Assembly: GCF_031085175.1 (NCBI RefSeq)
Contig: NZ_JAVHUY010000019.1
Location: forward strand, 1-64,000
Length of the DNA stretch: 64,000 nt
Direction: 5' to 3'
DNA from: Phytohabitans maris
Lineage (GTDB): Bacteria; Actinomycetota; Actinomycetes; Mycobacteriales; Micromonosporaceae
A program made the translations under genes and the position numbers. The notes beneath the pieces are model-generated. The model was not told the DNA's origin, did not search any database, and was given only the letters and a program-made list of their open reading frames with translations. Positions 7,924-17,709 of the stretch are shown here, in pieces. Positions within the stretch are counted from its first letter, which is position 1, and every line of letters begins with the position of its first letter.

Positions 7924-9305
7924 CTCGTCTGTCGTCCTTCGCTCGTCTGTGCGTCACCCGGGCGGGTCATGGAGCCTGCCCCACCCGACGGTACGGGGCG
8001 CTTCAACGGAGCGTCTTGGCGCACCCACATCTGCAACCCGGTTGGAACCGAGCTTGAGTTGCTCTGGTTACCCTGCTGTCCCAGCAGGTAGGAAATCAGC
8101 CCGGCGCAGAGGAGTACCAGGACGCCCAGCACCACCGCCAGCACGATGAGAATCTGCCGGTTGGTCGAGCTGTCCTCGGGCTGGGCCGGCGGATAGCCGT
8201 ACGGCTGCCCGGGCCGGGTCGGCGGTCCGTTGGTCGGGACGACCGGCCGGCCTGGTGGCACCGACGCCGCGCCGGGCCGGTAGCCGCTCGGTGCCGGCGG
8301 GGGTCCCGGGCGGTACGGCTGCTGGGACACCGGCGCGGGCGGAGCGGCGACCGGGCTGGCCGGCGCCGGCGGATACGAGGGGTTGGTGCGCGGAGGGACG
8401 GGAGTGGTGCCGGGCCCCGGAGACGAGGTGGACGCCGGCGAGGCAGGTCGGGACGGTGGGGACGCGGGGCGGCTCGCCGGCGGAGCGCCGAGCGTGGCCG
8501 CGGCCTGCCGGGCGACCGCGCCGAGCATCGCGGCGGTCTGGAAGCGGGCGCCCGGGTCCTTGGCCATCGACTGGTCGACGATGCGGCGGATCGCGGGTGG
8601 GATGTCGCCGGGCAGCGGGCGGGCCTGCTCCCGCACGTGCTTCATGGCGATCTCGAGCGGATTGTCGCCTTCGAACGGGCGGTGGCCGGAGAGGCACTGG
8701 TATGCCACCACACCGAGCGCGTAGATGTCGGAGGCCGCGGTGGCCGTGCCACCAGCCGCCTGCTCAGGCGAGATGTACGACGCGGTGCCCAGCACCGAAC
8801 CGGCGGCGGTGAGCTGCCCCACCATCGCGGAGCGGGCGATGCCGAAGTCGGTGAGGACCAGCGTGCCGTTGGGGCGTACCAGCAGGTTGCCCGGCTTGAC
8901 GTCGCGGTGGACGATGCCCTTCTCGTGGGCGGCCTGCAGCGCGTCGGCCGCTTGGGCGACCAACGCCATCGTGCGGGCCGGCGTGAGCCGGCCCACCCGG
9001 CTCAGCGTGCGCGACAGGGCATCTCCCTCGACGTACTCCATGACCAGGAAAGCGATCTGCTGGTCGCTGCCGTAGTCATACACGTCCACGACGCCCGGAT
9101 GGTTGATGGTCGCCATCGTGCGCGCCTCGCCGCGGAAGCGCTCGGCGAAGCCGGGCTCCTCCAGCAGGGCCGGGAGCAGGATCTTCACCGCGACGGTGCG
9201 GCCGAGCACCTCGTCGGTGCCGCGCCACACGTCACCCATGCCACCGCTGGCGATGCGCTCGTCAAGGCGGTACCGACCGCCCAGCAGGACGCCGGGGCTG
9301 AGCAT
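7920..9305 (-). CDS. pknA: Serine/threonine protein kinase, PknA-like
   Basis: A 461-residue kinase: glycine loop ASGGMGDV, VAVK lysine 41, HRD 133-135, DFG 153-155, and SYISPEQA in the activation segment. Residues about 275-378 form a proline/serine-rich linker, followed by one transmembrane helix (about 385-409) and a short outer tail of roughly 50 residues without PASTA domains. The position between pbpA and pknB and the lack of sensor repeats match PknA, which phosphorylates division and envelope proteins. Its start shares a base with the pbpA stop and its end overlaps pknB by four bases, indicating coupled translation. Confidence 0.94.
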   Translation of the reverse strand: MLSPGVLLGGRYRLDERIASGGMGDVWRGTDEVLGRTVAVKILLPALLEEPGFAERFRGEARTMATINHPGVVDVYDYGSDQQIAFLVMEYVEGDALSRTLSRVGRLTPARTMALVAQAADALQAAHEKGIVHRDVKPGNLLVRPNGTLVLTDFGIARSAMVGQLTAAGSVLGTASYISPEQAAGGTATAASDIYALGVVAYQCLSGHRPFEGDNPLEIAMKHVREQARPLPGDIPPAIRRIVDQSMAKDPGARFQTAAMLGAVARQAAATLGAPPASRPASPPSRPASPASTSSPGPGTTPVPPRTNPSYPPAPASPVAAPPAPVSQQPYRPGPPPAPSGYRPGAASVPPGRPVVPTNGPPTRPGQPYGYPPAQPEDSSTNRQILIVLAVVLGVLVLLCAGLISYLLGQQGNQSNSSSVPTGLQMWVRQDAPLKRPVPSGGAGSMTRPGDAQTSEGRQTR

Positions 9306-10810
9306 CAGTCGGCCCCCCGGTCGCGGAGCACGGCCTGCATGATCTGGCCACCGATCTCCGCCGCGGCGGAGCTGCCGCCGGACACGCCCGCCCGCTCCAG
9401 CAGCACGCAGACCGCCGAGATCGGCTCGCCATCCTTCAACACGAAGCCAATGAACCAGCCGTGGTCGCGCTCGTCATCCCCATCCTGTGCCGTTCCGGTC
9501 TTGCCGCCCACGGTGAAGCCGTCGATCTGGGCCCGGCGCCCGGTGCCCCGCTCGACCACGCTGACCATCATGTCCTGCAGGTCACCGGCGACCTGGCCAC
9601 TGATCGGGTTGTTGATCTTCTTCGGGGACGCCGTGCCGATCGTTCGCCGATCCGGGCCGAGGAGCTGCTGCACCAGGTACGGCCGCATCCGCTCGCCGCC
9701 GTTCGCGACGGTCGCCGCGATCATGGCGCCCTGGAGCGGGGTCATCCGCACGTTGTTTTGCCCGATGCCGGACTGCGCGAGGGCGGCCTTGTCCTCGCTG
9801 CCGTCCGGGTTTTGGATGTCGCCGGTGCGGCTGGCCGCGACCGGGATCCCGCCGCCGTCGAGGTTGCCCACCTTGAGATCGGTGTCTTCAAAGCCGAACG
9901 CCTTCGCCTTTTCCTTCAGCTTGTCGGCGCCGATCTGCTCGACGGCCAGGCGGGCGAAGCCGGTGTTGCACGACTCGGTGAGTGCCTCGTTGAGCGTCAC
10001 CTGCGCCTCGGGGCACGTGCCGGCGGAGGAGTTGCGGATCGGGGCGCCCGACGTCGGCGCCGTGTAGGTCGGACCCGCTTTGATCGAGGTCTGCGGGGTC
10101 AGGCCGGCCTCCAGGGCCGCGGCGGTGTCGATCACCTTGAACGTCGAGCCGGGCGGCAGCACCTCGCCGAGTGCCCGGTTTTTGAGCGGACCCTCCTTGT
10201 CGGCGAGCAGCTTGTCGTATGCCGCCTGCGCCGCCGGCGTGTCATGGCTGGCCAGCGGGTTGGGGTCGAAGCTCGGCATCGAGACGAGCGCCTGTATCGC
10301 GCCGGTCTTGGGGTCGATCGCGACCGCGGCGCCGCGGGTCGAGCCCACGTCGTTGTTGGCCAAGCCCTTGATCGCCGCGTCCTGGGCGCGCAGCGAGAGG
10401 GTCAGCACGACGTTGCCACCGGCCGTGTCCTCCCCGGTGAACATGTCGCGGAACCGGTCGGCGAAGAGCCGGTCACTGGTACCGGAGAGGAAGTCGTCCT
10501 CGGCCTGCTCGATGCCGGTGGCGCCGAGGTTGACCGGCTTGTACCCGATCACGTGCGCGAACTGGCTCTTGAACGGGTAGGTGCGCAGGTACCTGAGCTC
10601 GCCGTCCGTGACCTTGTTTTCGGCGAGCGCCTTGCCGGCCACCTCGATCACGCCGCGCGGCCGGTTGTACTCGTCGACCTGGACACGCGCGTTGTACTGG
10701 CTCGTGCGGTAGTCGTCGGCCTTGTACGCCTGTACCCAGTTGAGGTTGGCGAAGAGCAGGCCGAAGAGGACCATCACGACCACGCCGGCGCGGCGCAGCG
10801 GGGCATTCAC
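9305..10810 (-). CDS. pbpA: Penicillin-binding protein 2-like transpeptidase PbpA
   Basis: A 501-residue class B PBP that cross-links peptidoglycan. One N-terminal transmembrane helix (about 8-24) anchors it. Active-site motifs are STFK (serine 222), SCN in LTESCNTGFARL and KTGTAQ near the C terminus. It lies directly after rodA (four-base overlap) and would work as its transpeptidase partner in wall elongation or septation. It is the standard actinobacterial PbpA at this locus rather than FtsI of the dcw cluster. The start ATG overlaps the rodA stop. Confidence 0.95.
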   Translation of the reverse strand: MNAPLRRAGVVVMVLFGLLFANLNWVQAYKADDYRTSQYNARVQVDEYNRPRGVIEVAGKALAENKVTDGELRYLRTYPFKSQFAHVIGYKPVNLGATGIEQAEDDFLSGTSDRLFADRFRDMFTGEDTAGGNVVLTLSLRAQDAAIKGLANNDVGSTRGAAVAIDPKTGAIQALVSMPSFDPNPLASHDTPAAQAAYDKLLADKEGPLKNRALGEVLPPGSTFKVIDTAAALEAGLTPQTSIKAGPTYTAPTSGAPIRNSSAGTCPEAQVTLNEALTESCNTGFARLAVEQIGADKLKEKAKAFGFEDTDLKVGNLDGGGIPVAASRTGDIQNPDGSEDKAALAQSGIGQNNVRMTPLQGAMIAATVANGGERMRPYLVQQLLGPDRRTIGTASPKKINNPISGQVAGDLQDMMVSVVERGTGRRAQIDGFTVGGKTGTAQDGDDERDHGWFIGFVLKDGEPISAVCVLLERAGVSGGSSAAAEIGGQIMQAVLRDRGAD

Positions 10811-12303
10811 GACCTGATCACCTCCGTCGGGGCACCGTGCAGCTGGGCGGGAGGACCGCCGCCACCGGGGCCACCCACGCGCCCGCCCGCGGCGCCGGTG
10901 ACCGGGCGCCCGGCGGCGTCCGAGATCCGCAACAGCATCGCGATGATCAACCAGTTGGCCATCAGCGAGGAGCCGCCGGCGGAGAGGAACGGCGTGGTCT
11001 GGCCGGTGAGGGGGATCAGGCCGGTGACGCCACCGACGATCACGAAGACCTGCAAGCCGAGCGTGAACGCGAGGCCGCCGGCCACCAGCTTGCCGAACGA
11101 GTCGCGCACCGCCAGGCCGGCGCGGAGGCCGCGCTCGACGATCAGGAGGTAGACCACCAGCAGGGCGGAGAGGCCGAAGAGGCCGATCTCCTCGCCCAGG
11201 CCGGCGAAGACGAAGTCGCTCACCACGAGCGGGATCTTGTTGGGCTGGCCACCGCCGGGGCCGGCGCCGAAGAGTCCGCCGGTGCCGAGGCCGAGCAGCG
11301 ACTGGACCATCTGGAAGCCGTCGTCGTACGGCTTGGCGAACGGGTCCAGCCAGATCTCGGCCCGCTGGTAGAAGTTGGCGAACGGGCCGCCGACGCTCGC
11401 GCCCAGCGTGTACGCCAGGAAGGCGCCGCCGAAGAAGAGCAGCAGACCGATGATCAGCCAGCTGACCCGCTCGGTCGCCACGTACAGGATCACGACGAAC
11501 ATGCCGAAGTAGAGCAGCGCGGTGCCGAGGTCCTTTTCGAAGACGAGGACCAGAAGGCTGAGCAGCCAGACCGCGACGACCGGGCCGAGGTCGCGGCCGC
11601 GCGGAAAGTCGATGCCGAGGAAGCGCCGGCTGGCCAGCGAGAGCACCTCGCGCTTGCGGACCAGGTAGTAGGCGAAGAAGGAGACCAAGGCGAGCTTGGC
11701 GAACTCACCGGGCTGGATCTGGAAGCCGCCGATCCTGATCCACAGCTTGGCGCCGTTGATCTCGGAGAACTGCGAAGGCAGCACCGCCGGGATCATCACC
11801 AGCACGATGCCGACCAGGCCCAGCGTGTACGCGTACCGGGAGACCGCCCGGTGGTCGCGCACGATGATCAGCAGCCCGGCGGCGAGCACGACCGCGATCA
11901 GCGTCCAGGCCAGCTGCCGCCCGCCGACACCCGAGAAGATCGGCAGGTCGGCGCGCTCCTCCGCATCGGCGGAGGCGAGGTCGATGCGGCGCAGGAACGC
12001 CACGCCCAACCCGTTGAGCAGTGCGACGGCCGGCACGATCGCCGGATCCGCGTACGGCGCGAGGAAGCGGATCACCACGTGCAGGGCGAGGAACACCCCG
12101 GCCACCAGCGCGACCGGTATCCAGAAATCGGGTGTAATCGTGTCGAGCGCGGTCGCCTCGACCGTCGCCGCGTACGCCAGGACGAGCAGCATGACGAAGA
12201 CCAGCAGCGCCAGCTCCGCGTTACGCCGACCGCTCGACTCGCGGACACGCGGCATCTCACCCGTGGTAGCGGGCGTGGGTGCCGGCACGGCTGGGGCGGT
12301 CAC
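10807..12303 (-). CDS. rodA: SEDS peptidoglycan glycosyltransferase RodA/FtsW
   Basis: A 498-residue polytopic protein with about ten to twelve transmembrane helices. It carries SEDS family landmarks: the catalytic aspartate in FEKDLGTALL, the extracellular loop with GAKLWIRIGGFQIQPGEFAK, and LGLGTGGLFGAGPGGGQPNKIPLVVSDFVFAGLGEE cut across several helices. It polymerises lipid II into glycan strands with PbpA. The cytoplasmic tail is glycine/proline rich. A GTG start is used at 12303, 35 bases after pstP, the largest gap inside this operon. Confidence 0.95.
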   Translation of the reverse strand: MTAPAVPAPTPATTGEMPRVRESSGRRNAELALLVFVMLLVLAYAATVEATALDTITPDFWIPVALVAGVFLALHVVIRFLAPYADPAIVPAVALLNGLGVAFLRRIDLASADAEERADLPIFSGVGGRQLAWTLIAVVLAAGLLIIVRDHRAVSRYAYTLGLVGIVLVMIPAVLPSQFSEINGAKLWIRIGGFQIQPGEFAKLALVSFFAYYLVRKREVLSLASRRFLGIDFPRGRDLGPVVAVWLLSLLVLVFEKDLGTALLYFGMFVVILYVATERVSWLIIGLLLFFGGAFLAYTLGASVGGPFANFYQRAEIWLDPFAKPYDDGFQMVQSLLGLGTGGLFGAGPGGGQPNKIPLVVSDFVFAGLGEEIGLFGLSALLVVYLLIVERGLRAGLAVRDSFGKLVAGGLAFTLGLQVFVIVGGVTGLIPLTGQTTPFLSAGGSSLMANWLIIAMLLRISDAAGRPVTGAAGGRVGGPGGGGPPAQLHGAPTEVIRS

Positions 12304-12338
12304 GACTCAATCCCTGCTGTTCCTGTATCGAGCGACGG

Positions 12339-13799
12339 TCAGTCCGCCGAACGGCACCCGGTCGGGTCGACCGGCGGATCCGTGTCGGCGGGCGGGGCGT
12401 CCGGCGTGGTGGCCGGTCCCGAGCCGGCGGGCGAAGCGGTGGTGGGTGACGGAGTGCCCGGGGCGTCGGTGGGGGCAGCAGTGGCTGTGGCGGTAGGCGC
12501 CGCCGGCGCGCCGGTCGCCGCCGGGCTCGCGTTGGCCGACGGTGTCGGGGTCGGTGGGCAGGTCGGCTTGAGGTTGGGGTTGGTCGGGCTGTCCGAGGTC
12601 AGCTCGGCGAGCCGGCGCTGCGCGTCGGGCTCGTCGTCGGCCTGGATCCCCTGCTTGACCCGATCTTGGGCGACCGTGGTGAGGTCGTCCAGCCGCATGC
12701 CGCTGGTCTCGTGGACGCTGGACAGGTTGAGCCCGGCGATCTGGCCCGGCACGCCGCGGAAGACGGCGAGCTGGCCCTCGTCGGTCGCGCCCACGTAGTA
12801 CTGCCGCTGGGTGTAGCTCCAGCCCACCCAGAGGCCGCCGCCCAGGATGACGAGCAGGCCGGCGAGGAGCAGCGCGGTGCGGGCCGGGTGCCGGCGCGGG
12901 CGGTCAGGCTCCTCGTGGTGGCCACCGCCGGCGCCGTTGCCCGGCTCGGGCGCGGCCGCGCGGGGCGCCGCCGCCTGGAGGGCCGAGGCACGGGCGGCGG
13001 GCGTCGAGTCGTCGGCCGACGTGGCCATGCCCCGGTCGCGGGCGGCGGCACCGCCGACGATCGGGGCGGCCTCGAGGATGTCCTGGTCGGTGGCGTCGGC
13101 GACGACCACGGTGATGTTGTCCGGGCCGCCGCCGCGCAGCGCGAGCTGGATGAGCCGCTCGACGCACTGCTGCGGGTCGGAGAACTCGGCCATCGTCTCC
13201 GCGATGGTCTCCGCGCTCACCACCCCGGAGAGGCCGTCGCTGCAGATCAGGTAGCGGTCGCCGGGCAGCACCTGGCGGACCGAGTACTCCGGGTCGATGT
13301 CGCGGCCGTCGAGCGCCCGGGTGAGCAGCGAGCGCTGTGGATGGCTGCTCGCCTCCTCGGCGCTGATCCGCCCCTCGTCCACCAGCATCTGGACGTACGT
13401 GTCGTCCTTGGTGATCTGGTTGAACTCGCCGTCGCGGAGCAGGTAGGCCCGCGAGTCACCGATGTGGACCATCCCGATCTTGCTACCGGAGAAGAGCACC
13501 GCGGTGAGCGTGGTGCCCATGCCCTCCAGATGGGGATTGGCGTCGACGGTGTCGCGAAGCTGCTGGTTGGCCGTGTCGACCGCGCCGCGGAGGGCATCGA
13601 CCAGGGCATCGCCCGGGACGTCCTCGTCGAGGGGAGCCATCGCGGCGATGACGATGTTGCTGGCGACGTCACCGGCGGCCATGCCGCCCATGCCATCGGC
13701 GACGGCGAGCAGGCGCGGACCAGCGTAGACGGAGTCTTGGTTTCCGTCCCGGATCAGGCCGCGGTCACTGTGTGCCGCATAACGCAAGGTGAGAGTCAT
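12339..13799 (-). CDS. pstP: PP2C-family protein phosphatase PstP
   Basis: A 486-residue membrane phosphatase that reverses PknA/PknB phosphorylation. The catalytic domain fills residues 1-240 with the metal-binding motifs SDRGLIRDGNQD, VADGMGGMAAGD, HIGDSRAYL and CSDGLSG, ending in PDNITVVVADA. One transmembrane helix lies near 310-328, followed by an extracellular domain and a long threonine/alanine/proline-rich tail. Manganese dependence is known for the family. The ATG overlaps the fhaB stop by four bases. Confidence 0.95.
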   Translation of the reverse strand: MTLTLRYAAHSDRGLIRDGNQDSVYAGPRLLAVADGMGGMAAGDVASNIVIAAMAPLDEDVPGDALVDALRGAVDTANQQLRDTVDANPHLEGMGTTLTAVLFSGSKIGMVHIGDSRAYLLRDGEFNQITKDDTYVQMLVDEGRISAEEASSHPQRSLLTRALDGRDIDPEYSVRQVLPGDRYLICSDGLSGVVSAETIAETMAEFSDPQQCVERLIQLALRGGGPDNITVVVADATDQDILEAAPIVGGAAARDRGMATSADDSTPAARASALQAAAPRAAAPEPGNGAGGGHHEEPDRPRRHPARTALLLAGLLVILGGGLWVGWSYTQRQYYVGATDEGQLAVFRGVPGQIAGLNLSSVHETSGMRLDDLTTVAQDRVKQGIQADDEPDAQRRLAELTSDSPTNPNLKPTCPPTPTPSANASPAATGAPAAPTATATAAPTDAPGTPSPTTASPAGSGPATTPDAPPADTDPPVDPTGCRSAD

Positions 13800-14278
13800 G
13801 GCCGTAACTCGAGAGAAGTGCGGCCGATGCGGATCGGCACGCCGAGGGGTACGGGGGTTGGTCCAGTGACCTTAGCGCGATCCAGATAGGTGCCGTTGGT
13901 CGAGCCGAGATCTTCTATGAACCACTGGCCGGCACGGGGGACGAGCCGGGCGTGTCGTGCGGACGCGTAGTCATCAGTGATCACCAGTGTGGAGTCTTCC
14001 GCCCGACCGATGGTGATCTGAGCCTCACCGAGGGTGATCCGGGTGCCGGCCAACTGGCCGGCGGTGACCACCAGCTGGTGTGCCGCGCGGCCCCGTTTCA
14101 CCTTTGCCGGACGGGAGGGCCCCGCCGACGCGCCAACCCCCCGCGGCGCGGCGACGAGGCGACTGCTCCTGGCCCCGGCGAACAGGTCCCGGCGGATCAC
14201 ACCGACAACCGTGAACACGAAGATCCACAGCAGGATGAGGAAGCCGAACCGGGCAACGGTGAGGACGAACTCAGGCAA
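13796..14278 (-). CDS. fhaB: FHA-domain protein FhaB (FipA-like)
   Basis: A 160-residue protein with an N-terminal transmembrane helix (about 5-29) and a cytoplasmic FHA domain (about 70-158) carrying the phosphothreonine-binding signature GRAEDSTLVI, SARHARL and LGSTNGTYLD. FHA domains dock on phosphothreonine, so this is probably a substrate and adaptor of PknA/PknB linking signalling to division. It lies between fhaA (5-base gap) and pstP (four-base overlap), the conserved order. Confidence 0.94.
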   Translation of the reverse strand: MPEFVLTVARFGFLILLWIFVFTVVGVIRRDLFAGARSSRLVAAPRGVGASAGPSRPAKVKRGRAAHQLVVTAGQLAGTRITLGEAQITIGRAEDSTLVITDDYASARHARLVPRAGQWFIEDLGSTNGTYLDRAKVTGPTPVPLGVPIRIGRTSLELRP

Positions 14279-14283
14279 CGTCC

Positions 14284-15054
14284 TTAGCCATCCACTCGGA
14301 ACGTGAGGGTGGTCGTTCCGAGCTGGATCATGTCGCCGGGGTTGAGGGCCACGGCGGAGACGCGCTGGCCGTTGACCATGGTCCCGTTTGTCGATCCCAG
14401 ATCGGTGAGCACCACCTGGGCACCGTCGAAGTCGAGCCGGGCGTGGCGGCGGGAGATGCCGACGTCGGGCAGGCGCAGGTTGGCCTGGTCACCCCGGCCG
14501 ATGACGGTCGAACCCATCTGGAGTGGATAGGTGCGCCCGTCGCCGGAGACCAGCCGGACGTTGCGCCCGCCACCGCCGTGCTGCGGCGGAGGACCGTAGC
14601 CACCCGGGGCCTGCTCGTACGGGGGGTAGGCGGGGGGTGCCGGCGCGTCGTACGCCGGCTGCTGGACAGGGGCCACCTCGCCGCCGGTGTAGACCTCGGC
14701 CGTGACCCGGAACATGCCCGTGTCCAGCCCGTCACCGCGCTCGATCTCGACGATCACGTCGCCGTAGACGGTCCACGCCTGCTCGCCGATGAACTCCGCC
14801 TGCGACTGGGCGAGCTCCTGGGCGAGCGCGGCCGCATACGGCGCGAGCCGACTGTGGTCGTACGGCGAAAGATCGATCACGTAGCGGTTGGGCACGAGGG
14901 TGCGCCCACCGGCCAGGATCGCTTTGTGCGCCTCGGCCTCCCGCTGCATGGCGTTGAGGATCTCCACCGGGTGGACTACCCCTTTGAACACCTTCGCGAA
15001 GGCCCCCTCGACCAGGCCTTCCAACCGCTTCTCGAAGCGTTGCAGCACGCTCAC
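14284..15054 (-). CDS. fhaA: FhaA: DUF3662 plus FHA domain protein
   Basis: About 256 residues. The N-terminal DUF3662 domain (VSVLQRFEKRLEGLVEGAFA to about 125) is followed by a tyrosine/proline-rich linker with a PPYEQAPGGYGPPP stretch, and a C-terminal FHA domain (about 165-254) with VIGRGDQANLRL, SRRHARLDF and LGSTNGTMVN. FhaA binds the phosphorylated pseudokinase domain of MviN in mycobacteria, restraining lipid II flipping. The GTG at 15054 has a GAGGAG site and the family start; an in-frame ATG at 15081 has no ribosome site. It is the first gene of the kinase/wall operon. Confidence 0.93.
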   Translation of the reverse strand: MSVLQRFEKRLEGLVEGAFAKVFKGVVHPVEILNAMQREAEAHKAILAGGRTLVPNRYVIDLSPYDHSRLAPYAAALAQELAQSQAEFIGEQAWTVYGDVIVEIERGDGLDTGMFRVTAEVYTGGEVAPVQQPAYDAPAPPAYPPYEQAPGGYGPPPQHGGGGRNVRLVSGDGRTYPLQMGSTVIGRGDQANLRLPDVGISRRHARLDFDGAQVVLTDLGSTNGTMVNGQRVSAVALNPGDMIQLGTTTLTFRVDG

Positions 15055-15287
15055 CGGCTCCTCCTCGGGTTCCGAGGACATGATGGTATCCGGCCGCCGC
15101 ACGCGCAGGTTGCGCACCGACGTACCGCCCTGCTGCCGGCCTGTCTCGGGTGGCCGGTGTTGCCGTGCTACTCTTCCCACGCGCCACGGGCAGTAACCTG
15201 CTCGCGCGGTGGCAAACCTGCTTGTTGGGGACAGCCACGCACAGCGTAATATGTGGCCGCATCGTGTCCAGGGGCTACCCCTGGTCC

Positions 15288-15373
15288 GGGGAAGTGGCGG
15301 AATGGCAGACGCGCACGGTTCAGGTCCGTGTGCCCGAAAGGGCGTGGGGGTTCAACTCCCCCCTTCCCCACCA
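15288..15373 (+). tRNA. tRNA-Leu(CAG)
   Basis: An 86-base class II tRNA with CCA encoded. The acceptor stem GGGGAAG pairs with CTTCCCC, the anticodon stem CACGG/CCGTG encloses loop TTCAGGT (anticodon CAG), a long variable arm TGCCCGAAAGGGCG is present, and the T arm is GGGGG-TTCAACT-CCCCC. Confidence 0.97.
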
Positions 15374-15381
15374 CAGGCGTG

Positions 15382-15409
15382 AGAGCCCGTCCAGCAGGGC
15401 GGGCTCTTT
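15382..15409 (+). terminator. Intrinsic terminator after tRNA-Leu
   Basis: AGAGCCCGTCC (15382-15392), loop AGCA, GGGCGGGCTCT (15397-15407), then TTC. The stem has one G-T pair. Confidence 0.75.
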
Positions 15410-15483
15410 CCGTTTCCAAGCTCGCATCACCATCAGGTCACAATCCAGGGACGCGCCGTCTTCCCGGCAGGAATGCGCTTTCC

Positions 15484-15489
15484 TATGCT
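15484..15489 (+). promoter_or_regulatory. -10 element of a leaderless promoter for the GH88 gene
   Basis: TATGCT ends six bases before the ATG at 15496, so transcription should begin at or next to the start codon. No ribosome site is visible. Confidence 0.55.
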
Positions 15490-15495
15490 GGGCAC

Positions 15496-16869
15496 ATGAT
15501 GAGGATCGACGACGGGCTCCAGCCCGACGGCCTGCTGCCCAAGATCGAGCGCCTCTGGGACGCCTCGGCGGAAAAGCTCGACTCGATCGAAAAGACCTGC
15601 CCGCCCGGCTCCCCCTCACCGGTGTTCACCGTGGACGGTCGCTACACGGCGCGCGGTTGGACGGAGTGGACCCAGGGCTTCCAGTACGGCTCGGCGCTGC
15701 TCCAGTTCGACGCGACCGGCGACCGGCGGTTCCTGGAGCTCGGGCGGGAGCTCACCGTCCAGGTGATGGCGAGCCACCTCAGCCACATCGGCGTGCACGA
15801 CCACGGGTTCAACAACGTCAGCACGTACGGCAACCTGTGGCGGCTCACCCGGGAGGGCCGGGTCGACGACGGCGACGTCAACTTCTACGAGCTGGCCCTG
15901 AAGATCACGGGGGCGGTGCAGGCGGCCCGGTGGCGGGAGACCGCCGACGGCACCGGCTACATCTACTCGTTCAACGGGCCGCAGTCGCTCTTCGTCGACA
16001 CGATCCGCTCCTGCCGCGCGCTCGCCGTCTCGCATCAGCTGGGCCACGTGCTGATGGGCGAGCGGGACGAACAGATCTCGCTGCTCGACCGGCTGGCCCA
16101 GCACGCCACCAACACCGCCCGGTGGAACGTCTTCTACGGCGAGGGCCGGGACACGTACGACGTCCGCGGCCGCACCGCCCACGAGTCGATCTTCAACGTC
16201 AACGACGGCAGCTACCGGTGCCCGAGCACCCAGCAGGGGTACTCCCCGTTCAGCACCTGGACCCGCGGGCTGGCCTGGGCGATGCTCGGCTTCCCGGAGC
16301 AGCTGGAGTGGCTCGACACGGTCGAGGACGCGCCGGAGGGCCTCGCCGGCACCATGCTCGAGGCGGCGATGGCCACCTGTGACTTCTACCTCGCGCACAC
16401 GCCGGCGGACGGCATCCCGTACTGGGACACCGGTGCGCCCGGGCTCGTGCACCTCGGCGACTACCTCGACCGGCCCGCCGACCCGTACAACGCGCACGAG
16501 CCGGTGGACTCCTCCGCCGCCGCGATCGGCGCGCAGGGGCTGCTGCGGCTCGGCCGCTACCTGGCCGGGCGCGGGCGGGCCGAGGAGGGGCGGCGCTACT
16601 GGCAGGCCGGCCTCACCGTCTGCGACACGCTCTTCGGCGAGCCCTACCTCAGCACGGACGGGCGCCACCAGGGCCTGATCCTCCACTCCGTCTACCACCG
16701 CCCGAACGGGTGGGACCACGTACCCGCCGGCCAGCGGGTGCCCAACGGCGAGTCGAGCATGTGGGGCGACTACCACGCCCGCGAGCTGGCGCTCTACGTG
16801 CAGCGGGTGGCGCGCGACGAGCCCTACTACACCTTCTTCGGCGGCGCGGCCCCCGGCGGTGCGGCATGA
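15496..16869 (+). CDS. Glycoside hydrolase family 88, unsaturated glucuronyl hydrolase-like
   Basis: A 457-residue protein without a signal peptide, so it is cytoplasmic. It has the (alpha/alpha)6-barrel patterns of GH88: [19 protein letters not shown] near residue 94, [17 protein letters not shown] around 157 with the expected catalytic aspartate, [13 protein letters not shown], and [17 protein letters not shown]. These enzymes remove 4,5-unsaturated uronic acid from oligosaccharides made by polysaccharide lyases. The stop overlaps the start of an SDR gene (ATGA), suggesting uronate or related sugar catabolism. No lyase or transporter is adjacent. The start follows a leaderless-type -10. Confidence 0.88.
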   Translation: MMRIDDGLQPDGLLPKIERLWDASAEKLDSIEKTCPPGSPSPVFTVDGRYTARGWTEWTQGFQYGSALLQFDATGDRRFLELGRELTVQVMASHLSHIGVHDHGFNNVSTYGNLWRLTREGRVDDGDVNFYELALKITGAVQAARWRETADGTGYIYSFNGPQSLFVDTIRSCRALAVSHQLGHVLMGERDEQISLLDRLAQHATNTARWNVFYGEGRDTYDVRGRTAHESIFNVNDGSYRCPSTQQGYSPFSTWTRGLAWAMLGFPEQLEWLDTVEDAPEGLAGTMLEAAMATCDFYLAHTPADGIPYWDTGAPGLVHLGDYLDRPADPYNAHEPVDSSAAAIGAQGLLRLGRYLAGRGRAEEGRRYWQAGLTVCDTLFGEPYLSTDGRHQGLILHSVYHRPNGWDHVPAGQRVPNGESSMWGDYHARELALYVQRVARDEPYYTFFGGAAPGGAA

Positions 16870-17639
16870 GCCCGGCCGCCGTCGTGACCGGCGGCTCGCG
16901 GGGCATCGGGCGCGGCGTCGTGCTCGCTCTCGCATCATCCGGGTACGACGTGGTCGTCAACTACGCGCGCAACGCCGCCGCCGCCAAGGAGGTGGCCGAG
17001 CGGGTCGAGGAGGCGGGCCACCGGGCCCACCTGGTGCAGGCCGACATCGGGCTGGCCGCCGACCGGCAGCGGCTGGTCGAGGAGGCAGTCGGCGCGTTCG
17101 GCCGGATCGACCTGCTGGTCAACAACGCCGGCGTGGCACCGGACGTGCGCGCCGACATCCTGGAGGCGACCGAGGAGTCGTTCGACCGGCTGGTCGCGAT
17201 CAACCTCAAGGGGCCGTACTTCCTGACCCAGCTCGTGGCCCGCCACATGGTCGAGCAGATCGAGGCCGGCACGCTCACCCACCCCAAGATCGTCATCATC
17301 TCGTCGGTCAGCGCGTACGCGGCGAGCGTCAACCGGGGCGACTACTGCGTCACCAAGGCCGGCCTCGCGATGACTGCCCGGCTGTACGCGGCACGGCTGG
17401 CCCCGCACGGCATCAACGTGTACGAGATCCGGCCGGGTGTGATCGAGACGGACATGACCGGGGTCGTCCGGGAGAGGTACGACGACCTGATCTTCAACCA
17501 GGGGCTCACGCCGATCCGGCGCTGGGGCCGCCCGGAGGACGTCGGCAAGGCGGTGGTGGCGGTGGCGACCGACCTGCTGCCGTTCAGCACCGGACAGGTC
17601 ATCGACGTGGACGGCGGCTTCCACCTCCGTACCCTCTGA
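16866..17639 (+). CDS. SDR family NAD(P)-dependent oxidoreductase (3-ketoacyl-ACP reductase-like)
   Basis: A 257-residue classical short-chain dehydrogenase: TGGSRGIG coenzyme motif (8-15), NNAG, serine in IISSVSA, and YCVTK (YxxxK) catalytic pair. The end [12 protein letters not shown] is typical. It is translationally coupled to the GH88 gene by a four-base overlap, so the substrate may be a sugar acid or keto-sugar released by that pathway, although sequence reading alone would place it with FabG-like reductases. A strong hairpin follows 8 bases after the stop. Confidence 0.88.
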   Translation: MSPAAVVTGGSRGIGRGVVLALASSGYDVVVNYARNAAAAKEVAERVEEAGHRAHLVQADIGLAADRQRLVEEAVGAFGRIDLLVNNAGVAPDVRADILEATEESFDRLVAINLKGPYFLTQLVARHMVEQIEAGTLTHPKIVIISSVSAYAASVNRGDYCVTKAGLAMTARLYAARLAPHGINVYEIRPGVIETDMTGVVRERYDDLIFNQGLTPIRRWGRPEDVGKAVVAVATDLLPFSTGQVIDVDGGFHLRTL

Positions 17640-17646
17640 CCCGACA

Positions 17647-17676
17647 GGGCTCCCGCGCCCGTGGGTGCGGGAGCCC
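17647..17676. terminator. Bidirectional terminator between SDR and subtilase genes
   Basis: GGGCTCCCGC (17647-17656) pairs with GCGGGAGCCC (17667-17676) around a 10-base loop, between two convergent stops. Confidence 0.75.
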
Positions 17677-17709
17677 CGCCGACCTCCCCAGGTCGGGTCC
17701 GGGAGCCGA

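Noticed and set aside
15288-15373. tRNA-Leu as an attachment site for an integrated element
   Set aside because: No integrase gene and no second copy of the tRNA 3' end was seen nearby.
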